Shown: positions 42,166-51,031, counted from the first letter of the stretch. The stretch: DNA of 64,000 bases from Thermostichus sp047462415 (GCF_047462415.1 NZ_JANSJE010000005.1:1-64000); one strand, 5' to 3'. The notes: a model not told the origin generated them from the letters alone. Program-made: numbers and translations.

Positions 42166-43566
42166 CTACCGCCCGCTCCAGCTAAAGCCCTGCGGCGCTG
42201 CCACCACCTGGCCAAAGAGATCGTAGGGCTCGGCGCGAGTAATCTGCACCGGCACCAGGGATCCCAGGGATCCCGGCCCGCGCACGTACACCACCCCGTC
42301 CACCTCAGGGGCAAAGCGGGGGGAACGGCCAATCCACTCGCCGGTGCGGGGGTTTTCCTGCTCCAGGAGCACAGGCACCACCCGGCCCACCTGCTCGCGG
42401 TTGCGGCGGAAGGCGATCCCCTGTTGCAGTTGCATCAGGCGGGCGCGGCGCTCTTCCTTGAGGGGCTCCGGCACCTGCTGGGGGAGACGGTAGGCGGGCG
42501 TGCCCTCTTCTGGGGAAAAGGTGAACACCCCCACATGGTCAAATTGGTGGCGCTGGACAAACTCCAGCAGATGCTGGAAGTGCTCCTCCGTCTCGCCGGG
42601 AAAGCCGACAATAAAGCTGGTGCGCAGCACGGCGTTGGGCAGCGCCTGGCGCAGCCGCTCGATTACCCGGTCGTTGACCTGGCCCTGCCAGGGGCGGTTC
42701 ATGGCTTTGAGGATCTGCGGGTGGCTGTGCTGCAGCGGCAGATCCAGATAGGACAGGAAATTGGGCGTCTCTTGAATGGCCTCCACCACTGCCGGGGTAA
42801 TGCCGGTGGGGTAGGCATAGAGCATGCGGATCCAGGGGATGGGGATCCGGCCCAGGGCGCGGATGAGCCCGGCCAGCCGCGGCTCCCCGTAGAGGTCGAT
42901 CCCGTAGTTGGTGGTGATCTGGGAAATGAGAATCAACTCCTGCACCCCTTCTGCGGCCAGTTGCTCCGCCTCCCGCAGAATGGACTCGATGGGGCGGGAG
43001 CGTTGCTTGCCCCGCAGGTGGGGGATGATGCAAAAAGAGCAGCGGTAATCACATCCTTCGGCCACCCGCAGGTAGGCCACCGGCGCATGGGTGGTGCGAT
43101 AGCGGGGGACGGTCTCGTCGGCAATGTAGTCCAAGCTGGAGGTGACGGCGTTGACCCGCTCCCCTCGCTCCGCCCGCTCGATCACCTGCACGATCTGGTG
43201 GTAATCGCCGGTGCCGACGATGGCCACCGCCTCCGGGATCTCCCGCAGCAGCTCCTCTTGGAAGTGCTGGGCCAAGCAGCCGGCGATGAGGATCTTTTTG
43301 CCCTGTACCGCCAGCTCCATCAGGGTGCTGACCGACTCCCGCCGCGCCGCCTCGATGAAGCTGCAGGTGTTGACGATGACGTAGTCGGCGCTGTCTTCGT
43401 CGCCTTCCACCCGGTAGCCCGCCTGGGCCAGCAGGCCCAGCATGTGCTCGGTGTCCACCCGGTTTTTCTCACAGCCCAGGTGCACAACGGCAACTGCCGG
43501 CGCTTTCTTTGGGGGAGCGGCAGGGCTGCGAGAGGGCGTAGGCAAAGCGGTCTCCAACCGGTTCAT
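42166..43566 (-). CDS. rimO: Ribosomal protein S12 methylthiotransferase RimO
   Basis: The 466-residue radical SAM enzyme methylthiolates Asp88 of ribosomal protein S12. It has the UPF0004 domain (VHLGCEKNRVDTEHMLGLL, VNTCSFIEAARRES, ILIAGCLAQHF: three Cys of the auxiliary cluster), the radical SAM motif GCDYRCSFCIIPHLRGKQRS, and a C-terminal TRAM domain from about residue 395. HLGCEKN and CSFCIIP distinguish RimO from MiaB. The first 25 residues are a Pro/Ala-rich extension. The ATG gives MNRLETAL; GTG two codons upstream is possible. It is probably co-transcribed with rpiA. Confidence 0.93.
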   Translation of the reverse strand: MNRLETALPTPSRSPAAPPKKAPAVAVVHLGCEKNRVDTEHMLGLLAQAGYRVEGDEDSADYVIVNTCSFIEAARRESVSTLMELAVQGKKILIAGCLAQHFQEELLREIPEAVAIVGTGDYHQIVQVIERAERGERVNAVTSSLDYIADETVPRYRTTHAPVAYLRVAEGCDYRCSFCIIPHLRGKQRSRPIESILREAEQLAAEGVQELILISQITTNYGIDLYGEPRLAGLIRALGRIPIPWIRMLYAYPTGITPAVVEAIQETPNFLSYLDLPLQHSHPQILKAMNRPWQGQVNDRVIERLRQALPNAVLRTSFIVGFPGETEEHFQHLLEFVQRHQFDHVGVFTFSPEEGTPAYRLPQQVPEPLKEERRARLMQLQQGIAFRRNREQVGRVVPVLLEQENPRTGEWIGRSPRFAPEVDGVVYVRGPGSLGSLVPVQITRAEPYDLFGQVVAAPQGFSWSGR

Positions 43567-43669
43567 AGCCACAGGAGAGGCCGAGAGAATGGCGACAGCA
43601 GAAATGAAAGTTTTCTTATTCTAGTTTAGGTTTCGCTTCTGAACTCCTCTGCCAACCAGCTCAATCGGG

Positions 43670-44503
43670 CTACCCCCCAAGTTGAACCCACACCAAGCCA
43701 AGAGCCACAGCCACTGCCAGACCGCTGGCCGCCCAACTGCAGGGATCCCCGCCAGCCGCTGTCGGAACCAAGGGCGCCCGCCCGTAGCCCCGCAGGCGCA
43801 GCGCCTGATAGACGCGCTCGGAGCGCTCATAGCTGCGCACCAGGAGAGTAGCCACCCCAGCAGCCAGGAAGGGCAGGTCTTGGCGCAAGGCCGGGCCCGG
43901 ACGCCACAGGGATCCCCGCGGCTGCCAGCCCCTCAGCCAAGCTGCCCGCTGCATCTGCTGCCACTGGGCGCCTATCTCCTGCAAATAGCGCTGCGTCAGC
44001 CAGGCCAACTCCAAGAGCAGGTCGGGGATCCCCAGCGCCCGCAAAGCCGCCAACAGTTCCAGCAGGGGGGTGGTCTCCAAAAGCAGCGTCGCCAGCGCCA
44101 ACAAAGCCAGGCTGCGCCCAACGACATAGAGCGCCTTCTCCAGCCCCTCCCACCGCAGAGCCAGGGATCCCCACTGCCAGAGGATGGTGTTCCCCATAAC
44201 TAACGGTAGGAGAGCGACGAGAGCTATTAGCAAAGCGCCTGGGGCGGCCAGCCGTTTCAGTCCTCGGCTGAGCGGCACTCCCGACAACGCCCAGAGAAGA
44301 GCCAGCAGCGCCCAGGCCAGGGGCAGCAAGGCCAAGCGCTGCACCTGGGCAAAAGCTGCCATCAGGGCTCCCAGGCCCACCAGCTTGGGCAAAGGCCGCC
44401 AGCGGTGAAGCCAAGAGGGGGAGGGAGGGAGGGGAGCGGGTGGAGAGAACTGCGTTCCCCTGAGATCCTGGGAGATGACGGCCTCGGCCCTATCTTTTGG
44501 CAT
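43670..44503 (-). CDS. cbiQ: CbiQ-type ECF transporter transmembrane protein
   Basis: The 277-residue membrane protein is an EcfT/CbiQ component with about five hydrophobic segments, LPKLVGLGALMAAFAQ and LALLALATLLLETTPLLELL. The coupling helix region has the short Ala-Arg-Gly-type motif in MQRAAWLRGWQPRG and a later RVYQALRLRGYG. CbiQ links the substrate-binding CbiM to an ATPase. The ATG overlaps the end of cbiM by 14 bp. No cbiO ATPase gene follows: the next gene is rimO, on the same strand, after 103 bp. The ATPase must come from elsewhere or be shared. Confidence 0.88.
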   Translation of the reverse strand: MPKDRAEAVISQDLRGTQFSPPAPLPPSPSWLHRWRPLPKLVGLGALMAAFAQVQRLALLPLAWALLALLWALSGVPLSRGLKRLAAPGALLIALVALLPLVMGNTILWQWGSLALRWEGLEKALYVVGRSLALLALATLLLETTPLLELLAALRALGIPDLLLELAWLTQRYLQEIGAQWQQMQRAAWLRGWQPRGSLWRPGPALRQDLPFLAAGVATLLVRSYERSERVYQALRLRGYGRAPLVPTAAGGDPCSWAASGLAVAVALGLVWVQLGG

Positions 44504-45134
44504 CTTCTCCCAGCAGCTCCGGCTGCACCCGCTGCAAAAACCGCACCACCCAACAGGTAAACAGCCCCTCCACCGCCGCCAAAGGGAGGTGGGCCATCAC
44601 CAAGCTGCCCAAGGCCAAGCGCTCTGCTTGGGTGGAGACCGTCCCCTCGCCCAGGAGAGCAGCCATCACCACCCCGTAGAAGAGCAGCGCCGCCAGCCCC
44701 ACCCCCGCCGCCCCCGCCCAGAAGGCTGCCAACCCGTCTCCCAGCCGCCGTCGGCCCATTCGAAAGATCCCCCCTGCCAAGAGCGCCGGGATCCCCATAA
44801 TGGCGGCGTTAATCCCCAGGGTGGTTAGCCCCCCGTGGCCAAAAGCCACCGCCTGAAAAAACAGGCCCACCACAATCGCCGGGTAGGCCAAGGCCCCCAG
44901 CATCACGCCCAGCAAGCCATTGAGCAGCAGGTGCAGGCTGGCCGGGGGAAAAGGCAGGTGAATGGAGGAGGCGACAAAAAAGGCGGCGGTCAGCAGCGCC
45001 GCTTTGGGCAGTTGGCGGCGGGGATCCTTTTCCAACCGCTGGAGGAGGTGTAGGCTCCAACCCGTAAGCAGGGCAGTGATGCCATAGCCCCCCAGCCAAA
45101 GCGGTGCTGGCAGAAGGCCCTCGCTGATGTGCAT
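44490..45134 (-). CDS. cbiM: CbiM-type cobalt/nickel ECF substrate-binding membrane protein
   Basis: The 214-residue membrane protein begins MHISEGLLPAPLWLGGYG, the hallmark of CbiM/NikM, in which the N-terminal amine and His2 bind the metal ion. Six to seven hydrophobic segments follow, with SIHLPFPPASLHLLLNGLLG and VAFGHGGLTTLGINAAIMG, both containing conserved His ligands. The ATG is fixed by this N-terminus; the longer open frame is false. Cobalt and nickel cannot be told apart by sequence. It lies 2 bp after the CbiL-like gene and overlaps cbiQ by 14 bp, so it is tightly coupled. Confidence 0.92.
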   Translation of the reverse strand: MHISEGLLPAPLWLGGYGITALLTGWSLHLLQRLEKDPRRQLPKAALLTAAFFVASSIHLPFPPASLHLLLNGLLGVMLGALAYPAIVVGLFFQAVAFGHGGLTTLGINAAIMGIPALLAGGIFRMGRRRLGDGLAAFWAGAAGVGLAALLFYGVVMAALLGEGTVSTQAERLALGSLVMAHLPLAAVEGLFTCWVVRFLQRVQPELLGEDAKR

Positions 45135-45136
45135 GG

Positions 45137-45670
45137 CTAGTCCTGGCTCAAAGCGGCAACACCCCCTGAGGAGTCGGGGAGTTCTGGGCCTTGGGAGGGA
45201 CGGGGCCGGGAGAAGAACAGGGCCGTACCCAAGCACCCCCAGATGACACAGGCAGCCATAACCCCCCGCTGCACAGGGCCAAAGGAGGAGCCGTTGGGGA
45301 TCCCTTCTGCCTGCATAGCCGCTTCGCCCACCGGCACGTTCACCACCCCGCCGTGGCCGGCCTGGCGAATGCGCACCTGCCACAGTCCCTTGAGCTCAGG
45401 ATCCGGCTGCAGCAGAAATCGCCCCTGCTCATCCGTTTGCCCTTCCTGCCAAGGGGTGGTGGGATCGGTGGGCGCAAACACCGTGACGCGGGCAGAACGC
45501 ATCGGCTCGCCGGAATCGTAGCGGGCTTGGATCTCGAAAGTGGGGACGGCCCGCCAAGAGGCCTCCACCCCATGCCCCCAAGCCGGAGCAGACAAGAGCA
45601 GGCCGCAGGCCAGCCAGCTCAGTTGCCAGTAAGCGTAGAAAGGGAGGCGATTTGGCCAGACTGAGTTCAT
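45137..45670 (-). CDS. CbiL/NikL-like accessory protein of the Co/Ni transporter
   Basis: The 177-residue protein has a signal peptide (YWQLSWLACGLLLSAPAWG, mature start HGVEASW), a beta-sandwich domain of the carboxypeptidase-regulatory type (ARVTVFAPTDPTTPWQEGQT, DEQGRFLLQPDPE), and a C-terminal membrane helix (GVMAACVIWGCLGTALFFS). This arrangement is that of NikL/CbiL, small periplasmic helpers of CbiM/NikM. The mature N-terminal His could bind metal. The ATG (MNSVWPNR) is not preceded by a clear ribosome site. It is 2 bp from cbiM and 70 bp downstream of the lipoprotein gene. Confidence 0.78.
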   Translation of the reverse strand: MNSVWPNRLPFYAYWQLSWLACGLLLSAPAWGHGVEASWRAVPTFEIQARYDSGEPMRSARVTVFAPTDPTTPWQEGQTDEQGRFLLQPDPELKGLWQVRIRQAGHGGVVNVPVGEAAMQAEGIPNGSSFGPVQRGVMAACVIWGCLGTALFFSRPRPSQGPELPDSSGGVAALSQD

Positions 45671-45740
45671 GGGTCGGCAAAAGTAGAGGACAATCTCTCG
45701 ACTGCAAAAGCCACCCAGGCTTGAGGGCAAAGACCTAAGG

Positions 45741-46661
45741 TCAAGATCCCGTCCCACCAAGACGGTCAGAGGACGCGCGGCAGTGGCCCTCCCCCACGTG
45801 GCCCAAGTTCTGCAGGATCTCCAAGAGGGTTTCGGACGCCGTCCCACTTTCCTGCAGGTCGTCCCAGACCAGAGGGTCGGATCCCCCCTTTAGCCGCTGC
45901 TCCAGGGAGAGGGGATCCAGCTTCACCAGCGGGGCAAACCCCAGCGCCGCCCGGTTGAGGTCATCTTCCGGCGGTAGGCTGCCATCCCCAAACAGGTGGT
46001 CAAAGTGGAAAGTCACTTCCAGATCCGCCACCTGGCCCGCCTGGACAAAGCCCTTGCGCGCTTCCCCCACATACTCGCCGCAGACGAAGGCCAGCTCAGG
46101 GCTGAACTTGAGCACAAAGGGGATCCCCTCTCCCTCCCCTTTTGCTGGCCGGGCTGTGCCCTCGATCCAGAGGGAGTAGCCCTTGGCCGGCCCCTCCGCT
46201 GCCGGCACCAGCCGCCAAGCCAAGGCGTTGTAGTGACCAGGGGGAGCTTCCAGGGATCCCAGCAGAACCCGTTCTGCCCCCGCCGCTGGCACCAAATCCA
46301 CCGTGAGGGGGCCTGTCAGGTTGACTAAGGCCTTGGCCTGGAGCTCCCCTTTCCCTTCAAAAGGGGGATCCGTCTGGTAGGCCGTGATGTCGGCCAGCGT
46401 CACGTACACACGCTCAAACTGCAGCGCCCAGCCGTCTTTGGAGACCAACCCCTCCCGCACGAACGCTTCGCCGTTGGCCCACAGCTCCAGCGTGCCTTTG
46501 GCCGAGGCAGAGATCGCCTGCGGCTCCCTAGCTGGCCCCGACTCGACAGGCGGACGACAAGCTGTCATGCCGGCTCCCAGCCCCAGGGCCACCAGAGCCA
46601 GCCCTCTGGCCAAGGGATCCCTGGAGGAAATGACCCACGACGGAGAGAGGAGTTGCTTCAC
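45741..46661 (-). CDS. Putative periplasmic lipoprotein linked to the Co/Ni transporter
   Basis: This frame of about 306 residues has a signal segment LARGLALVALGLGAGMTACR, with a possible lipidated Cys, and a mature part of beta-rich character (LWANGEAFVREG, VYVTLADITAYQTDPPFEG). The C-terminal third has FHFDHLFGDGSLPPEDDLNR with His and Asp residues that could bind metal. I do not recognise the family. Its position directly before the CbiL-like, cbiM and cbiQ genes on the same strand suggests a role in metal capture. The start is uncertain: GTG at 46661 is used; other GTG or TTG codons are possible. Confidence 0.62.
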   Translation of the reverse strand: MKQLLSPSWVISSRDPLARGLALVALGLGAGMTACRPPVESGPAREPQAISASAKGTLELWANGEAFVREGLVSKDGWALQFERVYVTLADITAYQTDPPFEGKGELQAKALVNLTGPLTVDLVPAAGAERVLLGSLEAPPGHYNALAWRLVPAAEGPAKGYSLWIEGTARPAKGEGEGIPFVLKFSPELAFVCGEYVGEARKGFVQAGQVADLEVTFHFDHLFGDGSLPPEDDLNRAALGFAPLVKLDPLSLEQRLKGGSDPLVWDDLQESGTASETLLEILQNLGHVGEGHCRASSDRLGGTGS

Positions 46662-46738
46662 CTGGAGTTCGGCCAGCGCTACTGACCTAGCCAAACACAA
46701 ACTTTCGGGGCACCACAATCCCCCGCTGGGGCATCTTG

Positions 46739-47521
46739 CTACTCCTGCGCCAGGTTCCCGGCCCGCACCCAGCCCTCTTGCCCGTTCTCGCGGCGGATAC
46801 GCTGCCAACCGCCATCTTCGCTCAGGCCCAACACCGTCACCACCTCATTCAGGGGCAGGCCGCCCATGTAGGCCCCTTCCCGGTCGGGAGTGGCTCGCAG
46901 CGCCAAACCCATCGGCTCGATCACCCGCCCCCGCTCACCGGGGGAAACGCTTGTTGCTCCAGGAGAGTGGGTGGACTCAGGCCTGGGTTGAGTCAACTGA
47001 ACTGTCGATGGTGAAACGGTAGAGACAGCAGATGCCGAGGCTGCCGCCCCTTCCACAGGGCCCAAATTGCCCGCCCGCACCCAGCCCTCTTGACCGTTCA
47101 ACTCCCGCCGCACCCGTTGCCAACGACCATCGGCGCTATACTCCAACACCGTCACCGTTTCCCCCACCACAATCCCGCCCTGGTAGGCTCCATCGGCGGA
47201 GGGCCGGCTGCGGATCGCCAGGCCAATCGGCTCAATCACCCGTCCGCGGCTGCCGGGGGGAAATCCTTCAGGGTCAAGGGTGCCTGCAGCAGGGGCAGAC
47301 AGGGGAGGGGGAAAGCTGGTTGGGCTCGGCAAGGGATCCGGGCGGATCGCCCGCTGAAATTGGGGTGGGGGCGGGGGGGCCAACATCGGAGCGACCATCT
47401 GCCACAACTGCCAACCCAAGGCAGCCAGAGCCCCAACCGAGACGCTCGCCACCACCAAGGTGCCCAAGGGAAAATGGTCAGAAGCAGGAGAAGAACGGCC
47501 TCGCATTGGGTAGTTAGCCAT
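46739..47521 (-). CDS. Membrane-anchored protein with two SH3b domains
   Basis: The 260-residue protein has one membrane helix near the N-terminus (LGTLVVASVSVGALAALGWQ), a Pro-rich linker and two bacterial SH3 (SH3b) domains in tandem: the first from RGRVIEPIGLAIRSRPSADG to EGWVRAGNL, the second from RGRVIEPMGLALRATPDREG to EGWVRAGNL. They are near copies, so an internal duplication is evident. SH3b domains of this type usually bind peptidoglycan or peptides in the periplasm. GGGAGG lies 7 bp before the ATG, fixing the start. The gene lies 77 bp upstream of the lipoprotein gene. Confidence 0.85.
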   Translation of the reverse strand: MANYPMRGRSSPASDHFPLGTLVVASVSVGALAALGWQLWQMVAPMLAPPPPPQFQRAIRPDPLPSPTSFPPPLSAPAAGTLDPEGFPPGSRGRVIEPIGLAIRSRPSADGAYQGGIVVGETVTVLEYSADGRWQRVRRELNGQEGWVRAGNLGPVEGAAASASAVSTVSPSTVQLTQPRPESTHSPGATSVSPGERGRVIEPMGLALRATPDREGAYMGGLPLNEVVTVLGLSEDGGWQRIRRENGQEGWVRAGNLAQE

Positions 47522-47925
47522 CCAAAGTACCTCCCTGCAAAGCTGCAGACAAGAACCGCAAAACCCATTGGGATCCCTGTCAGCAACCGGGGATCTACGA
47601 GATTCAGAGCACTCGCATCCCAATCTATAACATCTTCAAAGATGCCGACTTTTGCTTCTGACCTTGGCTTGAACAGAATCGCGTCAACCCCCCGCCTCTA
47701 TAGCCAGGGGAAGCAGAGCAGACACCCTTGTGGGTGGGCGACCCCCCATTTGACCAAGATGAGCATGGGGATACAGAGACTCCCCCCGTCTGGCGATTCT
47801 CCCTGCCGCCGGCACACTACGCCAACGATGGGGATGAGCCAGAAAACCAACCTTGTCTTGCAAGGCTTTACTGCACTGCCGTTATCGCGGCAACATAGCG
47901 ACTATGCCCAATCTCAACCACAGCG
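47522..47925. other. Gene-free gap between the SH3b and DUF815 genes
   Basis: This 404-bp gap separates divergent genes and must hold both promoters. A frame crosses it on the plus strand but is a shadow of the SH3b gene. No convincing -35/-10 pair, repeat or operator was seen, apart from a few GGGATCC sites. Confidence 0.4.
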
Positions 47926-49170
47926 ATGACTCCCCTTGAAGAAGCGGCGGAAGCGGCGGCCAAGCTGTTGCTGTTTCGAGAAATCTGCGCCCATCCCCTA
48001 GCCCTGGGCTGGCAGGAGCTGATCCAGCAGTTGATGGCCGGGGATCCCCTGCCTTGCTGGGCGGCCTACGGGCGCTGGTTTGAGCTTTTGGCCCAGCAAA
48101 ACCTGAGCTGGCGGGAGTGGCTGATCCAGGAGATCCGCTGGGCGGACAACCCCTTTGCCCGCGCGGCGCTGCGAGGTGGGGAGATCCCGACACCCCTTTT
48201 GCAAGCAGCACGGCACGATCTCCGCTGCTTACAGATCCTGGCCGAGAGCCAGGAGCTCATCGAAGAGCAGATGCAGGCGCTGGGCCTGGGGATCCCTTGG
48301 CCGGATGGGGACAGTGACTGCGCCGGCTGGGATCCGCGCTCTTTTGCCGACTGGGGCCTGAGCCTGGAGGCGTTGATCGCCCACTACCGCCAAAGAGGGG
48401 TAGGAATCTGTGCTCGCTATTGGGCGTTTCGCTGGGGGCCAGCAGGGCTAGAAGGGATCCCGGCTCCCGACCTGCCCGATTGGGATGAGATTTACGGCTA
48501 CGAACGGCAGAAGCAGCAGTTGGCCGCCAACACCGAAGCGCTGCTGCGGGGGGATCTGGCTTTGCATGTCTTGCTCTACGGGGCGCGGGGCACCGGCAAG
48601 TCTTCGTTGGTGAAGGCCTTGTTGCGCCGCTACGGCCCTCAGGGGCTGCGCCTTCTGGAGCTGAGACGAACTGACTTGATGCAATTGTCGGAGATCTTGG
48701 CGGAGCTGAGGAAACAGGGGCTGCCCTTTGTGCTGTTTGTGGACGATCTCTCCTTCGAGGCCGACGAAACCGAGTTCAAGCAGCTCAAGGTGCTCCTGGA
48801 GGGGGATCTCGTCGCGCCGCCGCCCAACGTCCGCCTCTATGCCACCAGCAACCGCCGCCATTTGGTCCGCGAGTTTTTCGCCGACCGCCCCAACCCCCAA
48901 GATCAAGAAGTCCACGCCTGGGATACGGTGCAGGAAAAGCTGTCGCTGCAGGATCGCTTTGGCCTCACCCTCACCTTCCCTCCGTTCACTCAAGACGATT
49001 ACTTGGCAACTGTAGAACACTTGGCGCAGCGGCTGGGTTTCGCTCAATCTTTGGCGGCCCTGCGTCGCCGGGCCCTGATCTGGGCGCAGCAGCAAAACGG
49101 CTTTTCCGGTCGCACCGCCCGTCAGTTTTTGGATGCCGTTCGGGCAGGGCTGGCAAAAGGGAACGAATGA
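47926..49170 (+). CDS. DUF815 family AAA+-type ATPase
   Basis: The 414-residue protein has a helical N-terminal part (1-185) and a C-terminal ATPase matching DUF815. Walker A is YGARGTGKSSLVKALL (about residue 220), Walker B is LPFVLFVDDLSFE (about 270), and sensor region YATSNRRHLVREFF follows. The family occurs widely as a stand-alone P-loop ATPase and its role is not settled. The ATG has no strong ribosome site. It lies opposite to scpB, which ends 24 bp downstream. Confidence 0.85.
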   Translation: MTPLEEAAEAAAKLLLFREICAHPLALGWQELIQQLMAGDPLPCWAAYGRWFELLAQQNLSWREWLIQEIRWADNPFARAALRGGEIPTPLLQAARHDLRCLQILAESQELIEEQMQALGLGIPWPDGDSDCAGWDPRSFADWGLSLEALIAHYRQRGVGICARYWAFRWGPAGLEGIPAPDLPDWDEIYGYERQKQQLAANTEALLRGDLALHVLLYGARGTGKSSLVKALLRRYGPQGLRLLELRRTDLMQLSEILAELRKQGLPFVLFVDDLSFEADETEFKQLKVLLEGDLVAPPPNVRLYATSNRRHLVREFFADRPNPQDQEVHAWDTVQEKLSLQDRFGLTLTFPPFTQDDYLATVEHLAQRLGFAQSLAALRRRALIWAQQQNGFSGRTARQFLDAVRAGLAKGNE

Positions 49171-49194
49171 ATCGCTGGCCGCGTTGCGGGAAGT

Positions 49195-49737
49195 TTATTC
49201 TTCGGGGAAGGGATTGGCCAGCTTGTCTACCGTAAAGTAACGATGAAACTTATCCGTCACCCGCAACCAGGGGGAGCGGCTGCCTTCTTTGCGGTAGCGG
49301 GTTATAAAGCCTTTCTCCACCAGCTCTGCCACATGCTGATAGGCGCCCTGACCGCGCAACTCTACCAACTCGGCTTGGGAGAGGGGCCCCCGCAGGATGA
49401 TGGTCGCCAAGGTACGGGCAGCGCCCACCCCGATTTCGGGGGGCAAGAGCTGGTTGGCCAGCTCCAAAAACGGCTCTCGCAACTGCAGGGCAAACCCCTC
49501 CCCGACCTGCAATACTTCCAGGGCAGAGTCGCGGTGAGCATAGTCTTCCATCAACTCCAGCAGCGCATCATAGGCCTCATCGCGGCTGCAGCGGGCCAAT
49601 TGAGCCAGCGCCGATAGGGCCAACGGCTGCCCCTTCAGGTAGAGGATTGCCTCAATCTGGTTTTTCAGGGCTAAGAGACGCCCCCCCTCCACCTCTGATC
49701 CGGGATCCAAAACCAACTTGGAACGACGCGAGGCCAT
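49195..49737 (-). CDS. scpB: Segregation and condensation protein B
   Basis: The 180-residue protein is ScpB, which with ScpA (kleisin) and SMC compacts and separates chromosomes. It has two winged-helix regions: KNQIEAILYLKGQPLALSAL at the start and ARTLATIILRGPLSQAELVE with LVEKGFITRYRKEGSRSPWL. The ATG start is clear. The partner scpA is not nearby, as is usual in cyanobacteria. Confidence 0.9.
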   Translation of the reverse strand: MASRRSKLVLDPGSEVEGGRLLALKNQIEAILYLKGQPLALSALAQLARCSRDEAYDALLELMEDYAHRDSALEVLQVGEGFALQLREPFLELANQLLPPEIGVGAARTLATIILRGPLSQAELVELRGQGAYQHVAELVEKGFITRYRKEGSRSPWLRVTDKFHRYFTVDKLANPFPEE

Positions 49738-49893
49738 AGCGACAAGGGATCCGCCTACTTGTCCCGTAGCATAGCAGCAGTTGCAGACTGAGGGATCCCT
49801 GCTGGGGCGGCCTGGGCCAAGGCGAGCGTTGCTATGCTAAACCATGCCATGGCCTGCTTTCCCGCCCATCGCGCTACTCGGTGCGGAGTACAA

Positions 49894-49923
49894 TTGCACA
49901 ACCTGAAGCCAATTGCGTAGCAT
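49894..49923 (+). promoter_or_regulatory. Probable promoter of the tRNA-Ser gene
   Basis: TTGCAC (49894-49899) and TAGCAT (49918-49923) are separated by 18 bp, and the tRNA begins 28 bp later. The spacing suits a sigma-70-type promoter. The preceding 160 bp hold no gene. Confidence 0.5.
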
Positions 49924-49951
49924 AAATAGGGTTTGGGGATCCCAGAGAATT

Positions 49952-50036
49952 GGAGAGGTGTCCGAGCGGTTTAAGGAAGCAGTCTTGAAAACTGCCGTGG
50001 TTCACGCCACCGTGGGTTCGAATCCCACCCTCTCCG
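49952..50036 (+). tRNA. tRNA-Ser (anticodon UGA)
   Basis: The 85-nt sequence folds as a class II tRNA. The acceptor stem is GGAGAGG (49952-49958) with CCTCTCC, and the discriminator base is G. The anticodon arm is GCAGT-CTTGAAA-ACTGC with anticodon TGA (49986-49988), reading UCA serine codons. A long variable arm precedes the T arm (TGGG-TTCGAAT-CCCA). The CCA end is not encoded. The A following the anticodon is a target of MiaA, whose gene lies at 34.5 kb. Confidence 0.97.
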
Positions 50037-50123
50037 TTGCTTTATTGAGTAACCCACAATGCTGTCCGGCGGCCCCTACCACGCCCCTACTCCCTTGGGC
50101 CAGCCTAAGGTAATCTGGCGACG

Positions 50124-50417
50124 TCAGTCTTCTGCATCCAGAATGCGGGGCACTTTGAAGAACACATCCGCCCGGTCGGGAGCGTTGGCCAGGATCCCTT
50201 CGACATCCGGATAGGGCTCGACTTCATCGGGGCGGGTGGGCAGCTCCATGTCCAGGGCATGGAAGGTGGGCTCCACCCCTTCCGTATTCAGCTCTTTCAG
50301 TTGTTCCACGTAGGCCAAGATGTCTGCCAGTTGCTCGGTGAACTGGATCTCTTCCTCCTCGGTTAGCTCCAGACGAGCCAAGTGAGCGACATGTTGTACC
50401 CCTTCCCGTTTCAGCAT
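50124..50417 (-). CDS. gatC: Aspartyl/glutamyl-tRNA amidotransferase subunit C
   Basis: The 97-residue protein is GatC, the small chaperone-like subunit of the GatCAB amidotransferase that makes Gln-tRNA and Asn-tRNA from mischarged precursors. Typical motifs are VQHVAHLARLELTEEEEIQF and QLADILAYVEQLKELNTEGV, ending in LANAPDRADVFFKVPRIL. The ATG at 50417 follows GGGGGGAAGG; an ATG 8 codons upstream is less likely. gatA and gatB are not near, as is common in cyanobacteria. Confidence 0.95.
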   Translation of the reverse strand: MLKREGVQHVAHLARLELTEEEEIQFTEQLADILAYVEQLKELNTEGVEPTFHALDMELPTRPDEVEPYPDVEGILANAPDRADVFFKVPRILDAED

Positions 50418-50509
50418 CCTTCCCCCCGGCGCGCAGATCATTAACTTAGCTTAAGGTAGCTGAGAGCAACCGTTCGCGTTGGTGGTACAGAGTCCTTTGG
50501 CAGGCAGAC

Positions 50510-51031
50510 TCAATACAACTCGAGGTTGGCGCGCCCGGTGGTTTTCAGCCAGTTTTGGGCCTCGATGTAGTTGTTGGGGGCAATGCGAATGGCGCGGATC
50601 CAGTATTGAGCGGCCTCGTCAAACAGGGCCTCTGCCGTTTCTTCATCTCCGGCCTGCAGGCTCTGCTCGCCTTTATGATGCAGCAACACAGCGATGTTGT
50701 TCAGGGCAGAACAAAGTCGTGGGTTCAACTCCAGAGCTTGGTGGTAGTACTCCAGGGCCTTGTCCAGTTCGCCGTTGCTTTGGTAGATCAGGCCCATGTT
50801 GTAGAGGATGTAGCTACGATCCTCTTCGCCTTGCTCCAGGGTGAGGGCTTCTCGGTAGTTTTCCAGAGCCTCGGCGTATTCCCCTTCGCTCTGAGCGGCC
50901 ATGCCATCCCGGTAGTAGGCAAAAGCTTTCTTTTGCTCAGAACTCACCCCCGGCAGCAGTTTCAGGATCAGATCGGCCATGACGGTAAAGGTTTTGTCGA
51001 TGAAGTTGTCGTTCTTCATGCTGCGCGGCAT
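50510..51031 (-). CDS. ycf3: Photosystem I assembly protein Ycf3
   Basis: The 173-residue protein is Ycf3, a thylakoid-associated TPR chaperone needed for photosystem I assembly. The N-terminus MPRSMKNDNFIDKTFTVMAD is the family hallmark. Three TPR units follow, e.g. AFAYYRDGMAAQSEGEYAEA, YNMGLIYQSNGELDKALEYY and ALNNIAVLLHHKGEQSLQAG. Length equals the family norm. It lies 92 bp upstream of gatC on the same strand and 112 bp downstream of the CRR7-like gene. Confidence 0.96.
   Translation of the reverse strand: MPRSMKNDNFIDKTFTVMADLILKLLPGVSSEQKKAFAYYRDGMAAQSEGEYAEALENYREALTLEQGEEDRSYILYNMGLIYQSNGELDKALEYYHQALELNPRLCSALNNIAVLLHHKGEQSLQAGDEETAEALFDEAAQYWIRAIRIAPNNYIEAQNWLKTTGRANLELY

Noticed and set aside
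42085..43629. Open frame of 514 codons on the plus strand
   Set aside because: Antisense to rimO with His/Leu/Gln-rich composition typical of shadow frames.
47090..47929. 279-codon plus-strand frame
   Set aside because: Mostly antisense to the SH3b gene; the remainder is low-complexity sequence in the intergenic gap.
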